DNA of 64,000 bases, taken from positions 30,733,399-30,797,398 of the forward strand of contig CM046311.1 of assembly GCA_025267735.1 (NCBI GenBank). Direction: 5' to 3'. The translations under genes and the position numbers were made by a program. Every line of letters starts with the position of its first letter. Within the stretch, counting starts at the first letter, position 1. Below are positions 11,201-23,200 of this stretch, one piece after another. A model generated the notes under the pieces. It ran no database searches. It had not been told where the DNA came from and saw only the letters and a list, made by a program, of their open reading frames with translations. This stretch comes from Mactra quadrangularis. Taxonomy: Eukaryota > Mollusca > Bivalvia > Venerida > Mactridae.

Positions 11201-14200
11201 ATCGTCGCATGCGGTCCAAACAAGTTTTAATTGTATTGTATTTTATCCGAAATGTCAGTTATTTGCACTCGTTTCTTGGTTTCGCAAATAAATCGTCGAA
11301 ACTGTTAATAAAACACTAACTGAACGAATTTATAAACTGTGTAAACTTGTAATACATGAGCCAACTAGTACATTGTTATGAAAACAAGCCTGAACATTTT
11401 CATGACATTAAAGTGTACATGTATGTTTACCGGTATAGTTAGAGAAAAATAGTAGCCGCCCAGCTAGCTCAGTTGGTCGAGGGGTCGATTTATGGGCGGG
11501 GCATACTTTCGTGAAGCTTGGTCATGAAATTATTTCTACAGGGCCATTCTCCCTCCTACCAATGATTCCTAAATATGTAGGGCATTTGTCAGTCACTGAC
11601 GAAAGTATGTGCTTAGTAGTTGGTTAACAGCTAGATCTAGAGATTTAACCTTTCCAGGAACTGTGAATAGGTTGACTGACCCCTGTTGTATGACCTTTAC
11701 AGCGTGTTGCTACGGTGTTAAACCCAACAAAACAAACGAAAAATAGTATTGATGTATTAAAAATCAAAGCACTGAAAGAACTTCTGGGGAGATTTATCTT
11801 AAAACAATGTAACAGTTACAATGTTTATCCTCAAGATAATGTCATTGTTTTTGGCATATATACATAGCTTTGTCATACAACATTTGAATGACAAATTGTA
11901 CTAAAATACTTACATGTTTTACAAAAAGATTAAACCGAGACAACCAATGTTTAATTAATATACTCGGGCAGGATTCAGAAACATTCTAAATGTGTGGCAC
12001 ATTTTATATCATTCTATATAAACTCAACTTTCTAAATACACTGAACTAATGCACTATAATTTCCCATGATCAACTGTGTGTATTAAAAACACAGAGGCAT
12101 ATTCAATAGAAGTTCTTTATTTGTGATAATACGAATGAGACCAATACCGATTAAAAAACTTTTAATACTACATGTATTGTAAAATAATATTTTACATTTA
12201 GGCCTATTACACATATCAAGGCAAGTTTATAACCTAAATTGATGTCCCTCAAAGCTTTTCTTGTTTGTTAATCTAATGCAAATCCCAGGCTGCCGGCAAA
12301 AAAGTCCCCACAAAAGATATAGTTTACACATATATATGTGTTTATACAATATTTTTTGTGGGGACTGTTTTATGGCGGCAGCCTGTGATGCAAATGTAAG
12401 TGTCTTCTTACAGCTTGTTCAAATTCAAAAACAGAAAAAATCAAGAATTGTACTGATAACGGTGGAGTGTTTTGTTTCGACAAATGTTTCTATCAGGATA
12501 AAGTTTCATCAAACACATGGAATAATGTATCACAATGCCCTAGTGGTAATCTTATATTACCAAGTGATGACTACTTTCAGTAAGTAAGATTAGATTTTTT
12601 TATTATTACTGGACACTAATGTTACATCCAGGGGTATGGTATACAAGTAAAAAATTGCTGCGAAATGCAGCAATGTGATTGTCACGGCAAACAAAAAAAA
12701 CACTTAAGTATAATCTTAAGGTAACTCAAAATAGCGTTGTGTTGAATTGTCATGTTAACTGTTAAGGATTTTCAATATTTTAAAGTAACTTGTTATAAAA
12801 CGTATTCCTGTTTATACGTAAAGGAAACTAAGAATTTTGCTCATAACAATGAGACATGAATTCTGAACGAAGTTTAAAGTTGTGGTAAACACTACGGACC
12901 AAATTAACAGAGAAATACTTTGCCTTTAAATATATATGCTGTAACATGTTTGACAGAAGTTTCTTCTATTGATTTATATAAGCATTTTCAGTTCTAATTA
13001 TCTTTATATCAAAAGTGCTCAACAGTGCTTAAATATCAAAATGACAAATATCGGTTTTAAGTTCTTTTATTCTTCTTTAGTAAATATATAGGTAAACTTT
13101 CACTTGTATTTATTGATATAAGATTAACACTTGGTTGTTGTTGGTGTTCCGGTGGCATCACTTAAAACTCACTATTTTTTAAAAACACTATGTACACAGT
13201 TCATATTAAAAAAAGCAACACTCTAGTTTAAAATTATATACAAGTCTTTCTAAAATGAACACTCTATAAAGTTAACTTGTTCATGACTTACATAATTGGG
13301 TTAGAGAAGTTATTGGTAGCTTAAACATATTGGTCGAAATTTATCAGGTCCCCCAGTCCAAATTTGTTAATGCGGTTTTTAAAGGAATTGAGAGAGGGAG
13401 CATTAACAATTGATTGTGGTAGATTATACCAAGGATCTGCAACCCTCTGGCTATAAGAGTGTTTTCTAATTTCATTTTGACAACGGGTTTTGAAGATTTT
13501 GAATGAATTGCCTCTTGTGTTCATTCAATTTTAATCTTCAATTAAATAAATTGCTTACATCATGATGATAAATCTACAACGGTCATTCATTCAGCCATTC
13601 ATTGACACCTGGCCATGGCACTACGTTCTCACAGTTAACTCCAGCTGTGAATATCGTCTTCTAAGTAGTATATATTATATACAAGCGTGTGGCAGATAAT
13701 ATTGCGCAATAATACAAATAACTTTTCTCCGTACACAGAATGAATAATGTTTGATTAATGTAAAGAAACATTAAATACAATGTATCATAATTTTAGGTAT
13801 TTCTTTTAATTATTTTTTTCCAATTCATCTTCGTTTGATAGTATTCATATTTTTCTACTGCACTATTTTTTGTGGCGCATTTACTCATTGTTAGGTGTTG
13901 TTCGTTTTTTCCGCAGAGCGCTGACATAGAAAGGATTTTTCTTAAATCCTTCCAAAAATATGCGGACCATTACGCTAATGAAAAGACATGTCCTTAAATG
14001 TTATCTTTTGATTAAACTATCCCCCTTACCCTGGTTTATAGTTAATAAGAGTATTAAGTATTAAATACACCAAATTACTTATAATGCATTGAATTTCTCA
14101 ATTAAAAAAGTGAACGTTTTTGACAAGTTTGACCGTCCAAATCACTTGTACAGTACTTTGCAGGATAGAAACAATTTTAGTACAGGAAAACCCTGCATGT

Positions 14201-17200
14201 ACCTTGCATTATCATAATTATTTTAAATCTAATGTCTTGTTAGAAATCTTTCTATTTTTACTTTTGTCCTATTGTAGTAAGTCCGTGTTAAAAATAACGG
14301 ATGGTATAAACAAAATGGGATCAATCAATTGGGAACTGGCTTCGTGTTTATTGTTGGCTTGGGTAATTGTATGTATCTGTCTTGCTAAAGGAATAAAATC
14401 AAGTGGTAAAGTAAGTAAAGTATTAAATCAAAGAATCTTCCTACTACAGCTTTTATAATATAGTAACGTCATGTATGTATCTATTTTATATTGTGCATTT
14501 GTATTTTGAAACTGAAATGTGCAAGGCAGTAGTAGTAAGGAAATTCACCAAATTAAAACAAATCATTATCTTTGACCTCACTGAGATAGAGCAGTGTTTG
14601 TTTTGAGAGACCATTAAATTTACTATAATTCTGTCATCAAAATATGTATCAGTATTTAAGTACATAAAATCAAAATTGACGGTAAATAAAACAAGAGCTC
14701 CGCTGGGCGGGGCATTATACGCCCGTGTGCAGTCCATGCTGTGTTCTATCTCATATAAAGTCCCTGTGACCTTGACCAATGACCCCAGGATCTCAGAATA
14801 GGTCCCATTCTTAACAGGAGGGCTATCCAAAGCAAAGATTTTGAGAACCTAGGTACAGCCATGGTTGATTTATCACCGACACAAAGTTTTCCCATACAAA
14901 CTTCCAGTGACTTTGACCCTGGGGCCTCAGAACCAAAAGTTCTCGCCCTTGACCCAAAGAGTATTGATACATAAAATTTGGTGATCTTAGGTAAAGTTGG
15001 TTGTTGGACAAGGTTTTTCCTCATGATTTTTCTTTTGACTTTAACCTTTAACACAGGGACCTAAAACCAAAGGGGCATATGCTAGACATTAAGGCTACCC
15101 TTAAATAAGATTTGGAAAACCTACAATGTAGGTACAATTATTATTGAGTTACTGTCCGGAAAATGTTTCAATATGAATTAAGTCCCTGTGACCTTGACTT
15201 TTGTCCCTGGGGTTTCCAAATCAAAAGAGAACATCAAATACCAAAGAGCTATCAACACATTACATCTTGACAAATGGGCTGATCCACATAAAATTTGGTT
15301 AACCTAGGTACAATCATTGTTTAGTTATTGTCCGAACAAGGATTGTCCATATGATGCCCCTGTGACCTAGATCTTTGACCCAGTTTTGACCCAAAACCAA
15401 TTGGGAACATCCTTAACACATGGGCTACCCTCACATAAAATTTGGTGAACTAAATTCATTTTACTTATTAAATATAGCATTATTTCCATGGTCTGCCATT
15501 TTGACTTTGTTAACATATTGATTGAACATTTGAAGTCTCTGCTTGGTAATTTGATATCTTCTGGATGATGGTTTAAACTTGACCCAGGGGCCCCAAAATC
15601 AATAGGGAACATCCTTGACACATGGGCTACTCTCACATGAAATTTGGTGAACTTAAGTGCAGTCATTGTTGATTTACTACACATACAATGTTTTTCAATA
15701 TGATGCTCCTGTGACCTTGACCTTTGACCCAGGGGCCCTAAAACCAATAGGACATAACCATGACACATGGGCTACTCTCCTAAAACAATTTAGTGAACCT
15801 AGGTACATTGGTTGTTCAGTTATTGTCTGGACAAGGTTTTTCCATATGATGCGTCTGTGACCTTGACCTTTGGGTCTGGGGCCCCAAAACCTATTGGGAA
15901 CATCCTTAACACAAGGGCTACATTCACATAAAATTTTATGAACCTAGGTACAGTCCTTGTTGAGTTATTGTCCAAACAAGGTTTTTCAATATGATGCCTC
16001 TGTGACCTTGACCTTTGACCCAGGAGCCCCAAAACCAAAAGGGCATATCCTTGACACAAGGGCTACCCTCACATAGACTTTAATGAACCTAGGTAAATTG
16101 GTGGTTCAGTTATTGCCTGGACAAAAGTTTCATTGTTTGCCATTTTGACTTTATAAACATATTGATAGAACATATGAAGTCACTGCTTGGTAATTTGATA
16201 TCTTCTGGTTGAAGGTTTATACTTGAACCTGTTTCCCCAAAACTGATAAGGCACATCCTTGACACATGGTCTACTGTCACATGAAATTAGGTGAACTTAG
16301 GTACAGTCATTGTTGAGTAATTACCCAGACAATGTTTTTCAATGTGATGCCCCTGTGACCTTGACCTTTGACAAAGGCGCCCCAAAACCAATAGGGCATA
16401 ACCTTGACACATGGGCTACTTTCATATAAAATTTAGTGAACCTAGGTACATTGGTTGTTCAGTTATTGTCTGGACAAGGTTTATCCATATGATGCCTCCG
16501 TGACCTTGACCTTTGGGTCTGGGGCCCAAAAACCTATTGGGAACATCCTTGACAAAAGGGCTACCTTCACATAAAATTTTGTGAATCCAGGTACAGTAAT
16601 TGATGAGTTATTGCCCAAACAAGGATTTTCAATATGATGCCCCTGTGACCTTGACCTTTGACCCAGGAGCCCCAAAACCAATAGGGCAAAACCTTTACCC
16701 AAGGGCTACCCTCACATAAAATTTGGAGAACCAAGGTACATTGGTGGTTCAGTTATTGTCTGGACAAGTGTTTCATTGTTTGCCGTTTTGACTTTATAAA
16801 CATATTGATAGAACATTTGAAGTCACAGCTTGGTAATTTGATATCTTCTGGTTTAAGATTTAAACTTAACCCTGTTTTCCCAAAACTGATAAGGTACATC
16901 CTTGACACATGGGCTACTCTCACATGAAATTTGGTGAACTTTGGTACAATCATTGTTGAGTAATTATCCAGACAATGTTTTTCAATATGATGCCCCTGTG
17001 ACCTTGACCTTTGACCCAGGGGCCCCAAAACCAATAGGGCATAACCTTGACACATGGGCTACTTTCACGCCAAATTTAGTGAACCTAGGTACATTGGTTG
17101 TTCAGTTATTGTCTGGACAAGGTTTTTCCATATGATCCCTCTGTGACCTTGACCTTTGGGTCTGGGGCCCAAAAACCTATTGGGAACATCCTTGACACAA

Positions 17201-20200
17201 GGGCTACCTTCACATAAAATTTTGTGAACCTAGGTACAGTAGTTGATGAGTTATTGTCCAAACAAGGATTTTCAATATGATGCCTCTGTGACCTTGACCT
17301 TTGACCCAGGAACCCCAAAACCAATAGGGCATAACCTTTACCCAAGGGCTACCCTCACATAAAATTTGGAGAACCTAGGTACATTGGTGGTTCAGTTATT
17401 GTCCGGACAAGTGTTTCATTGTTTGCCGTTTTGACTTTATAAACATATTGATAGAACATTTTGAAGTCACAGCTTGGTAATTTGATATCTTCTGGTTTAA
17501 GATTTAAACTTAACCCTGTTTTCCCAAAACTGATAAGGTACATCCTTGACACATGGGCTACTCTCACATGAAATTTGGTGAACCTAGGTACAGTCATTAG
17601 TGAGTTATTACCCGGACAATGTTTTTCAATTTGATGCCACTGTGACCTTGACCTTTGACCCAGGGGCCCCAAAATCAATAGTGCATATCCTTGACACATG
17701 GGCTACTCTCACATGAAATTTGGTGAACCTAGGTACATTGGTGTTTCATTTATTGTCCGGACAAAGTTTTTCCATATAATGCCCCTGTGACCTTGACCTT
17801 TGAACCTGGGGCCCCATAAACCTATAGGGCGCATCTTTGACACATGGGCTACTCTTACATAAAATTTGGTGAACCTAGGTACAGGCGTTGTTGAGTTATG
17901 GTCCGGACAAGGTTTTTCAATTTGATGTCCCTGTGACCTTGACCTTTGACCCAGGGGCCCCAAAACCGATTGGGAACATCCTTGACACATGGGCTTCTCT
18001 CACATAAAATTTGGTGATCCTAGGTAGATTGGTTGTTAAGTTATTGTCAGGACAAGTTTTTTTCCCATATGATGCCACTGTGACCTTGACCTTTGACGCA
18101 GGGGCCCCAAAACCGATAGGGAACATCTTTGACACATGGGCTACTCTTACATTAAATTTGGTGAACTTAGGTACATTGGTGGTTCAGATATTGTCCGGAC
18201 AAGTTTTACCTATTTTAAGTCCCAGTGACCTTGACCTTTAACCCTGGGGTCTCAAAATCAATAGGGAACCTCCTCCACCCAAGGGCTATCAACACATAAA
18301 ATTTGAGGAACCTAGGTTCATCCTTTCTTGAGTTATCATCCGGACAAGCAATTGTCCACGGACGGACAGACGGACAGACGGACAGACAGACAGACGGACA
18401 GACGGACAGACGGACAACAGCATAACATAATACGACCGTTTTTTCAAAACGGGCGTATAAAAAATCTTATAATAATCTGATTTTTTGCATGATAATAAAA
18501 TTTGTTAAAGTTGATACCTTCCAAAGTAATCTGGTTTAGTACAGTCATTAAATTTGATAGGTTCAAAGAACAAGGTTGTTAGGTTTCATTATTTTTAGTT
18601 GCATATTTTGTTTTTGATTTTCTGTTTAAACGTCTGGTAAATTATTGAAAATTTCACTCTGGTAAGATAGCCAGTGAGACAGAGCTTCGGTTAGTTGAGA
18701 GTTAGAGATGAATTATTAGGTTTTAGATTCAGTATGATTTCTCTAAATTGTGTTTAAATTTAATTTTCATTTTGATTATAATAAACTAACCACTATACTA
18801 TTATATAATGTTTATGTGTTTTATTACACTGAACGAGTATACGTAAATTCTCCTTCATTTAGATAAAGAAATTAAGCGACTTATGGTATGAAGGATATAT
18901 ACGTGTAATTCGTTTCATTAGTGACTACATTTCATATCTATATGATGTTAATGTTATCTGTTACAGGCTGCGTACTTCACTACTATTTTCCCATATTTGG
19001 TACTGAGTATTTTAGCAGTACGAGGCTTAACTTTAAAAGGTTCTACTGATGGGATTGTTTATCTTTTCAAGCCACAATGGCATAAACTACTAGAGGCAAG
19101 GGTAAGTGCGTATATTTTTCAAATTTCTGTAAAATTCTTCTGTATTTGTTCGTTGTGAACTGCGTAAATGAACGAACCATTTCTTGTATGACAATTCATT
19201 TAAGAAATAGTTGGGATTAACAACGAAAGTAGTTCAAAATACATGTACTTCAAGTCTATTGAAAGAATGTATTTTGACAGAAAATTTAAGAATTGCAAAC
19301 TTATCGTTTTGTTACTGCGCAGTTTAAATTGCTAGAGCTATAATAATACAAGAACTGTAAATTTAGCTTGTGAAAGAATTTCAATACTGTTTATGCTGCT
19401 CAATAAAACAGTTTTATGCCAACTTTCCTTTAAATAATCTATTGTTTTCAAACATAAATATTTTCGCTTTTGACATCCCAATTCATAAGTTGCAAACACA
19501 AGTTGTCGTGTCGTTCTTAGGAATTATTAACTATATTTAATATTCACATTTTTACACAGACGTCGTATCAGATGCATTAAGTTGATCAGCTGAAAAATCA
19601 AATGTTGTTAATGAATAGTCAAAATAGGCAATAACCATGACATATGAAGTGAAATGTGTTTCAATCATTCTTATGTTGTGTATATACAAGTAATGGTTTC
19701 TATACAGGTTTGGAGTGATGCGTCAGTCCAAGTAATTTATTCACTGTCACCATGCTTTGGAGGACTCATAACTTTGTCCAGTTACAATAAATTCAACAAT
19801 AACTGTTTCAAGTATGTTATTTACATATTAAATGTTATGATTTGGGTGTTCATATATATAACTGATATATCTACTTAATCATCGCAAAGAGTCACGTTTT
19901 TCTTAGCGTCGACAACTAGATTTTTATCAATTAGATTAAATAAGATGACTGTCAACCATAATTTTATCATTGCATCAGTAAATGACACTTTTGCATGAAC
20001 AGTCAATATATGTAATATATTCGATATAATGTGACTCATTTGATGGTTTGGTTAAGTTTTTTAAACGATATTGACACGATTTGCTATCCGGTGAAGTGGG
20101 TTTCATTTTTTGTTGTATATACGTCCTCATAAATCTCACATATTCTTACACGATCGCTTAAACGATCATACACGGAATTGAGATTCGTGCAAGTTTTACA

Positions 20201-23200
20201 ATGTTTTAAAAACCATACTCGACTTTCACGAATACACTCGAATGTCCAGATAACAACTCGGATCAAAACAAGGCTGGTTCGATTGTATGAACGGTTTACA
20301 CGGATGGCCAATAGGGCTGCAACGATTCGATTCGATACATCGAAACTCGACTGCGAGGGCGGCGATTCGATTTCGATTCGGGACCCACGAATTTCGATTC
20401 GATACTGACTTTTAAACGTATCTACATAAGTTATAAGCATAAAAGCAAAAGGGCACCTAAAAGACACTAACTCCCCGCAACGGTTATTTCCCTTTATTAA
20501 ATCAAGTAGCAAGGCGTTATCTGCAGTATATTAAGAGCTGCATTTTCTGAAACAATTTATGTTTCATGTTGTATATATAGATACGTTTTAGTTGATATTA
20601 CATTAATGATACATTTTTGCGACCTTTATATTCGTACCCAGTCCATTTCGTACTAAAAGAAGCAATCTTAATTTAGCAGATTTTCGGGTTTCATGTGAAT
20701 TTAATTTGAGTAACACTTTTATTTTATCAATAATAAATAGTTTTTATCTCAAATAAATGTATAAATGCATATTTGGAGTAAATAATTCTAATAGATGAAT
20801 CGAATCGAAAAAAATCGAATCAAAAGAAAAAATATCGAATCGCATCAAATCGACTTTCCGGTGAATCGTTGCAGCTCTAGTGGCCAACTGTATAAGCCAT
20901 GTGTTCTGTGTGAGACAGGCTTAAGAGCTTTCTGATCATATTTTTTTTATTTCTATTGATTGTTTTGTTATCTCTTAACCTGACTATTAATATTATAACA
21001 TATCACCACAACTTGTATCACGTGTTCTCTGTATCATAGGGACGCTGTTGTTATTTCTTTAATGGTGTGTTTGACCTCTGTATTTTCTGGTATGGTGATA
21101 TTTAGTATTATAGGGTATATGGCTACAGAGTTAAACCAACCTATAAGTGAGGTAGTACAACCAGGAGTAGGGTTAGCGTTTATTGTATATCCTGATGTTG
21201 TAACGAAGCTTCCGATATCTCAACTCTGGTCTGTACTATTTTTCACTATGATAATAACTTTTGGATTAGGATCTCTGGTGGGTTTATTGATTTTTTACAT
21301 TAGTTTTCCTCAAAATAATTGCGCATTTTACGACTACCTATATAGAGACTGCTAATACCAAATATTAACAATAGCGGATTTGGTTCTCTAGTGTGTATAG
21401 TTTAGTCCCTGATTCACAAGGTGCAATCAGTACATGAAGAATAGAGTTGGTAACAACTCAAAATATGTTTATGTTATTTAATAGTGGTTCATGATCGGTA
21501 TTTTTTAACAGTCTTACTTTGTATAAGTTCCTATACCAATATTGTAATAGAGTAATGTCAAGATTTAATACAATACTTCTTCGACATTCGAACCAACATA
21601 TATTTTCAAAAACTTCTAGTTCTTATTTTGCAATCCTAGAGCTAACTTCCAAATGTTAAATGTCCATCGCTCAACAGTCAAACTTGTGTCAAATGCAAGT
21701 TTATGCACTTAAAATATGAAACATGATTAATTATAAAGTCTGGTATCGCCCATCATGCGACAGTGTTTTGTTACGTTTGTGTAATTCTAGTATTTATCTA
21801 TAATGAAATACAAAATATAAAAAGTGCGTAAAAATTGACCCCGACCTGACCTTTATGCAAGAATATTCATTACATTGAATACGAGTGTAGTATTAAAGCT
21901 CGATTACACCGTGGCCGTGAGGATTATGTGTATAAACATACTTCTATAATTTTACAATCGCCGCCAAAGTGTAGAATAGGCGTGGTTCTGTAGCGTGTTC
22001 AATTACACAAAACGTTACAAAACGTTGCATAACGATACATTCGGAACTCCTCGGCCATTCACTGCGAATATCCTAATCTAATACACAAATATGAGATCGT
22101 TGAGGCAATGAGTGATGTTTCAAAATTTACGGACTAAAAACGAAACATCACTCAATGCCTAAACGATCATATATTTGTTTACTTTAACACCGGTAGTTTC
22201 AAAATAGCGTCTAAATATGTCCGAGGTTATTCGAAACGAATGGCCGAGGTGTTCCGAATGTATCGTTATGGAACGTTTTGTAACGTTCGCGGTAACTGAA
22301 CGCAGGGCAGATTTTCGTCGGGATATGTGTAGATAATTATTAGATGCAAATGTGACAGGTCAGGTCGGGGTCAATATTTACGCACTATACATTTTTTATA
22401 TATGATAGAGGGTTTTATTTCATTATACACACATAAATACACAATGTCTGACATTTTGCAAACCGCAATTAGTCACAAAAAGATGAAGTAAAATACACTG
22501 TACTACCTTTTGTCAAATACCCAAATATATCCTTTTCTCAATCGTCTGTTTAAAGAAATTTGCTTTCTTGATTACGTGTTGGCATTAAGATGGGTATACG
22601 ATTCAAAGTAACAACCAATTTTACACCAAACATGTAACTAGGAGAGTGTGAATTTATTTGTTAAACAAAATACCGTTGTAAATTTCTATTGGTCCATGTA
22701 GCTATCATCATAACTTTTTCAGACATCTATTGTGAACACAGTACATACAACTCTTCTGGATAGATTTCCAAAACTGTTTCATAAAACTCATAAGCGAAAA
22801 AGTTTGTTACTTTTTGGAATATCATGTTTCTGTTACTTTATTGGGTTACCATTTACCTTTCAGGTAAATGAAATATATTATTTATATCATTATAGCAACA
22901 TGACTGTCTTGTTAATAACTTTTTAGAGCATTAATTGGATGAAGTGTTTCACGAGCACATCATTGGTTGTAAATATAGGCATTTAAGTAAACATATTTAA
23001 TTTTTTCAACGTGTAAATTTATTGTTCAACAACTGCTTCTTTGCTTTGACTGTATCTATTACTCTATTGACACATCGAATGTGCGAACAATATGCATAGC
23101 ATTACAATATTTGCGAACAATATGCATAGTATTATAATATTTGCGAACAATAAGCATAGTATTACAATATCTGCGAACAATAAGCATAGTATTACAATAT

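Larger units (their letters stand above)
14691..18460. mobile_element. 3.8-kb non-autonomous element with satellite core
   Basis: It begins acaagagctccgctgggcgg. A perfect 12-bp inverted pair, ttatacgcccgt at 14715 and acgggcgtataa ending at 18460, sits near or at the ends. The core is a tandem array (see the 15485-18300 entry). The right end carries a GGAC/GACA simple repeat and a terminal hairpin (ccgttttttcaaaacgg). No coding capacity is seen. It fills most of SLC6 intron 5. Confidence 0.78.

Noticed and set aside
12261..12587. 108-codon plus-strand frame across the hairpin and SLC6 exon 4
   Set aside because: It is in the wrong frame. The exon 4 frame gives the SLC6 EL2 sequence with matching phases on both sides.
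14486..18241. Many 70-130 codon frames, mostly on the minus strand, with similar [23 protein letters not shown] sequences
   Set aside because: They are translations of the satellite monomers; no start, domain or splice context, and they repeat with the 146-bp period.
20084..20512. 142-codon minus-strand and 76-codon plus-strand frames
   Set aside because: Both largely overlap the hAT-type MITE ends and have no domain or splice context.
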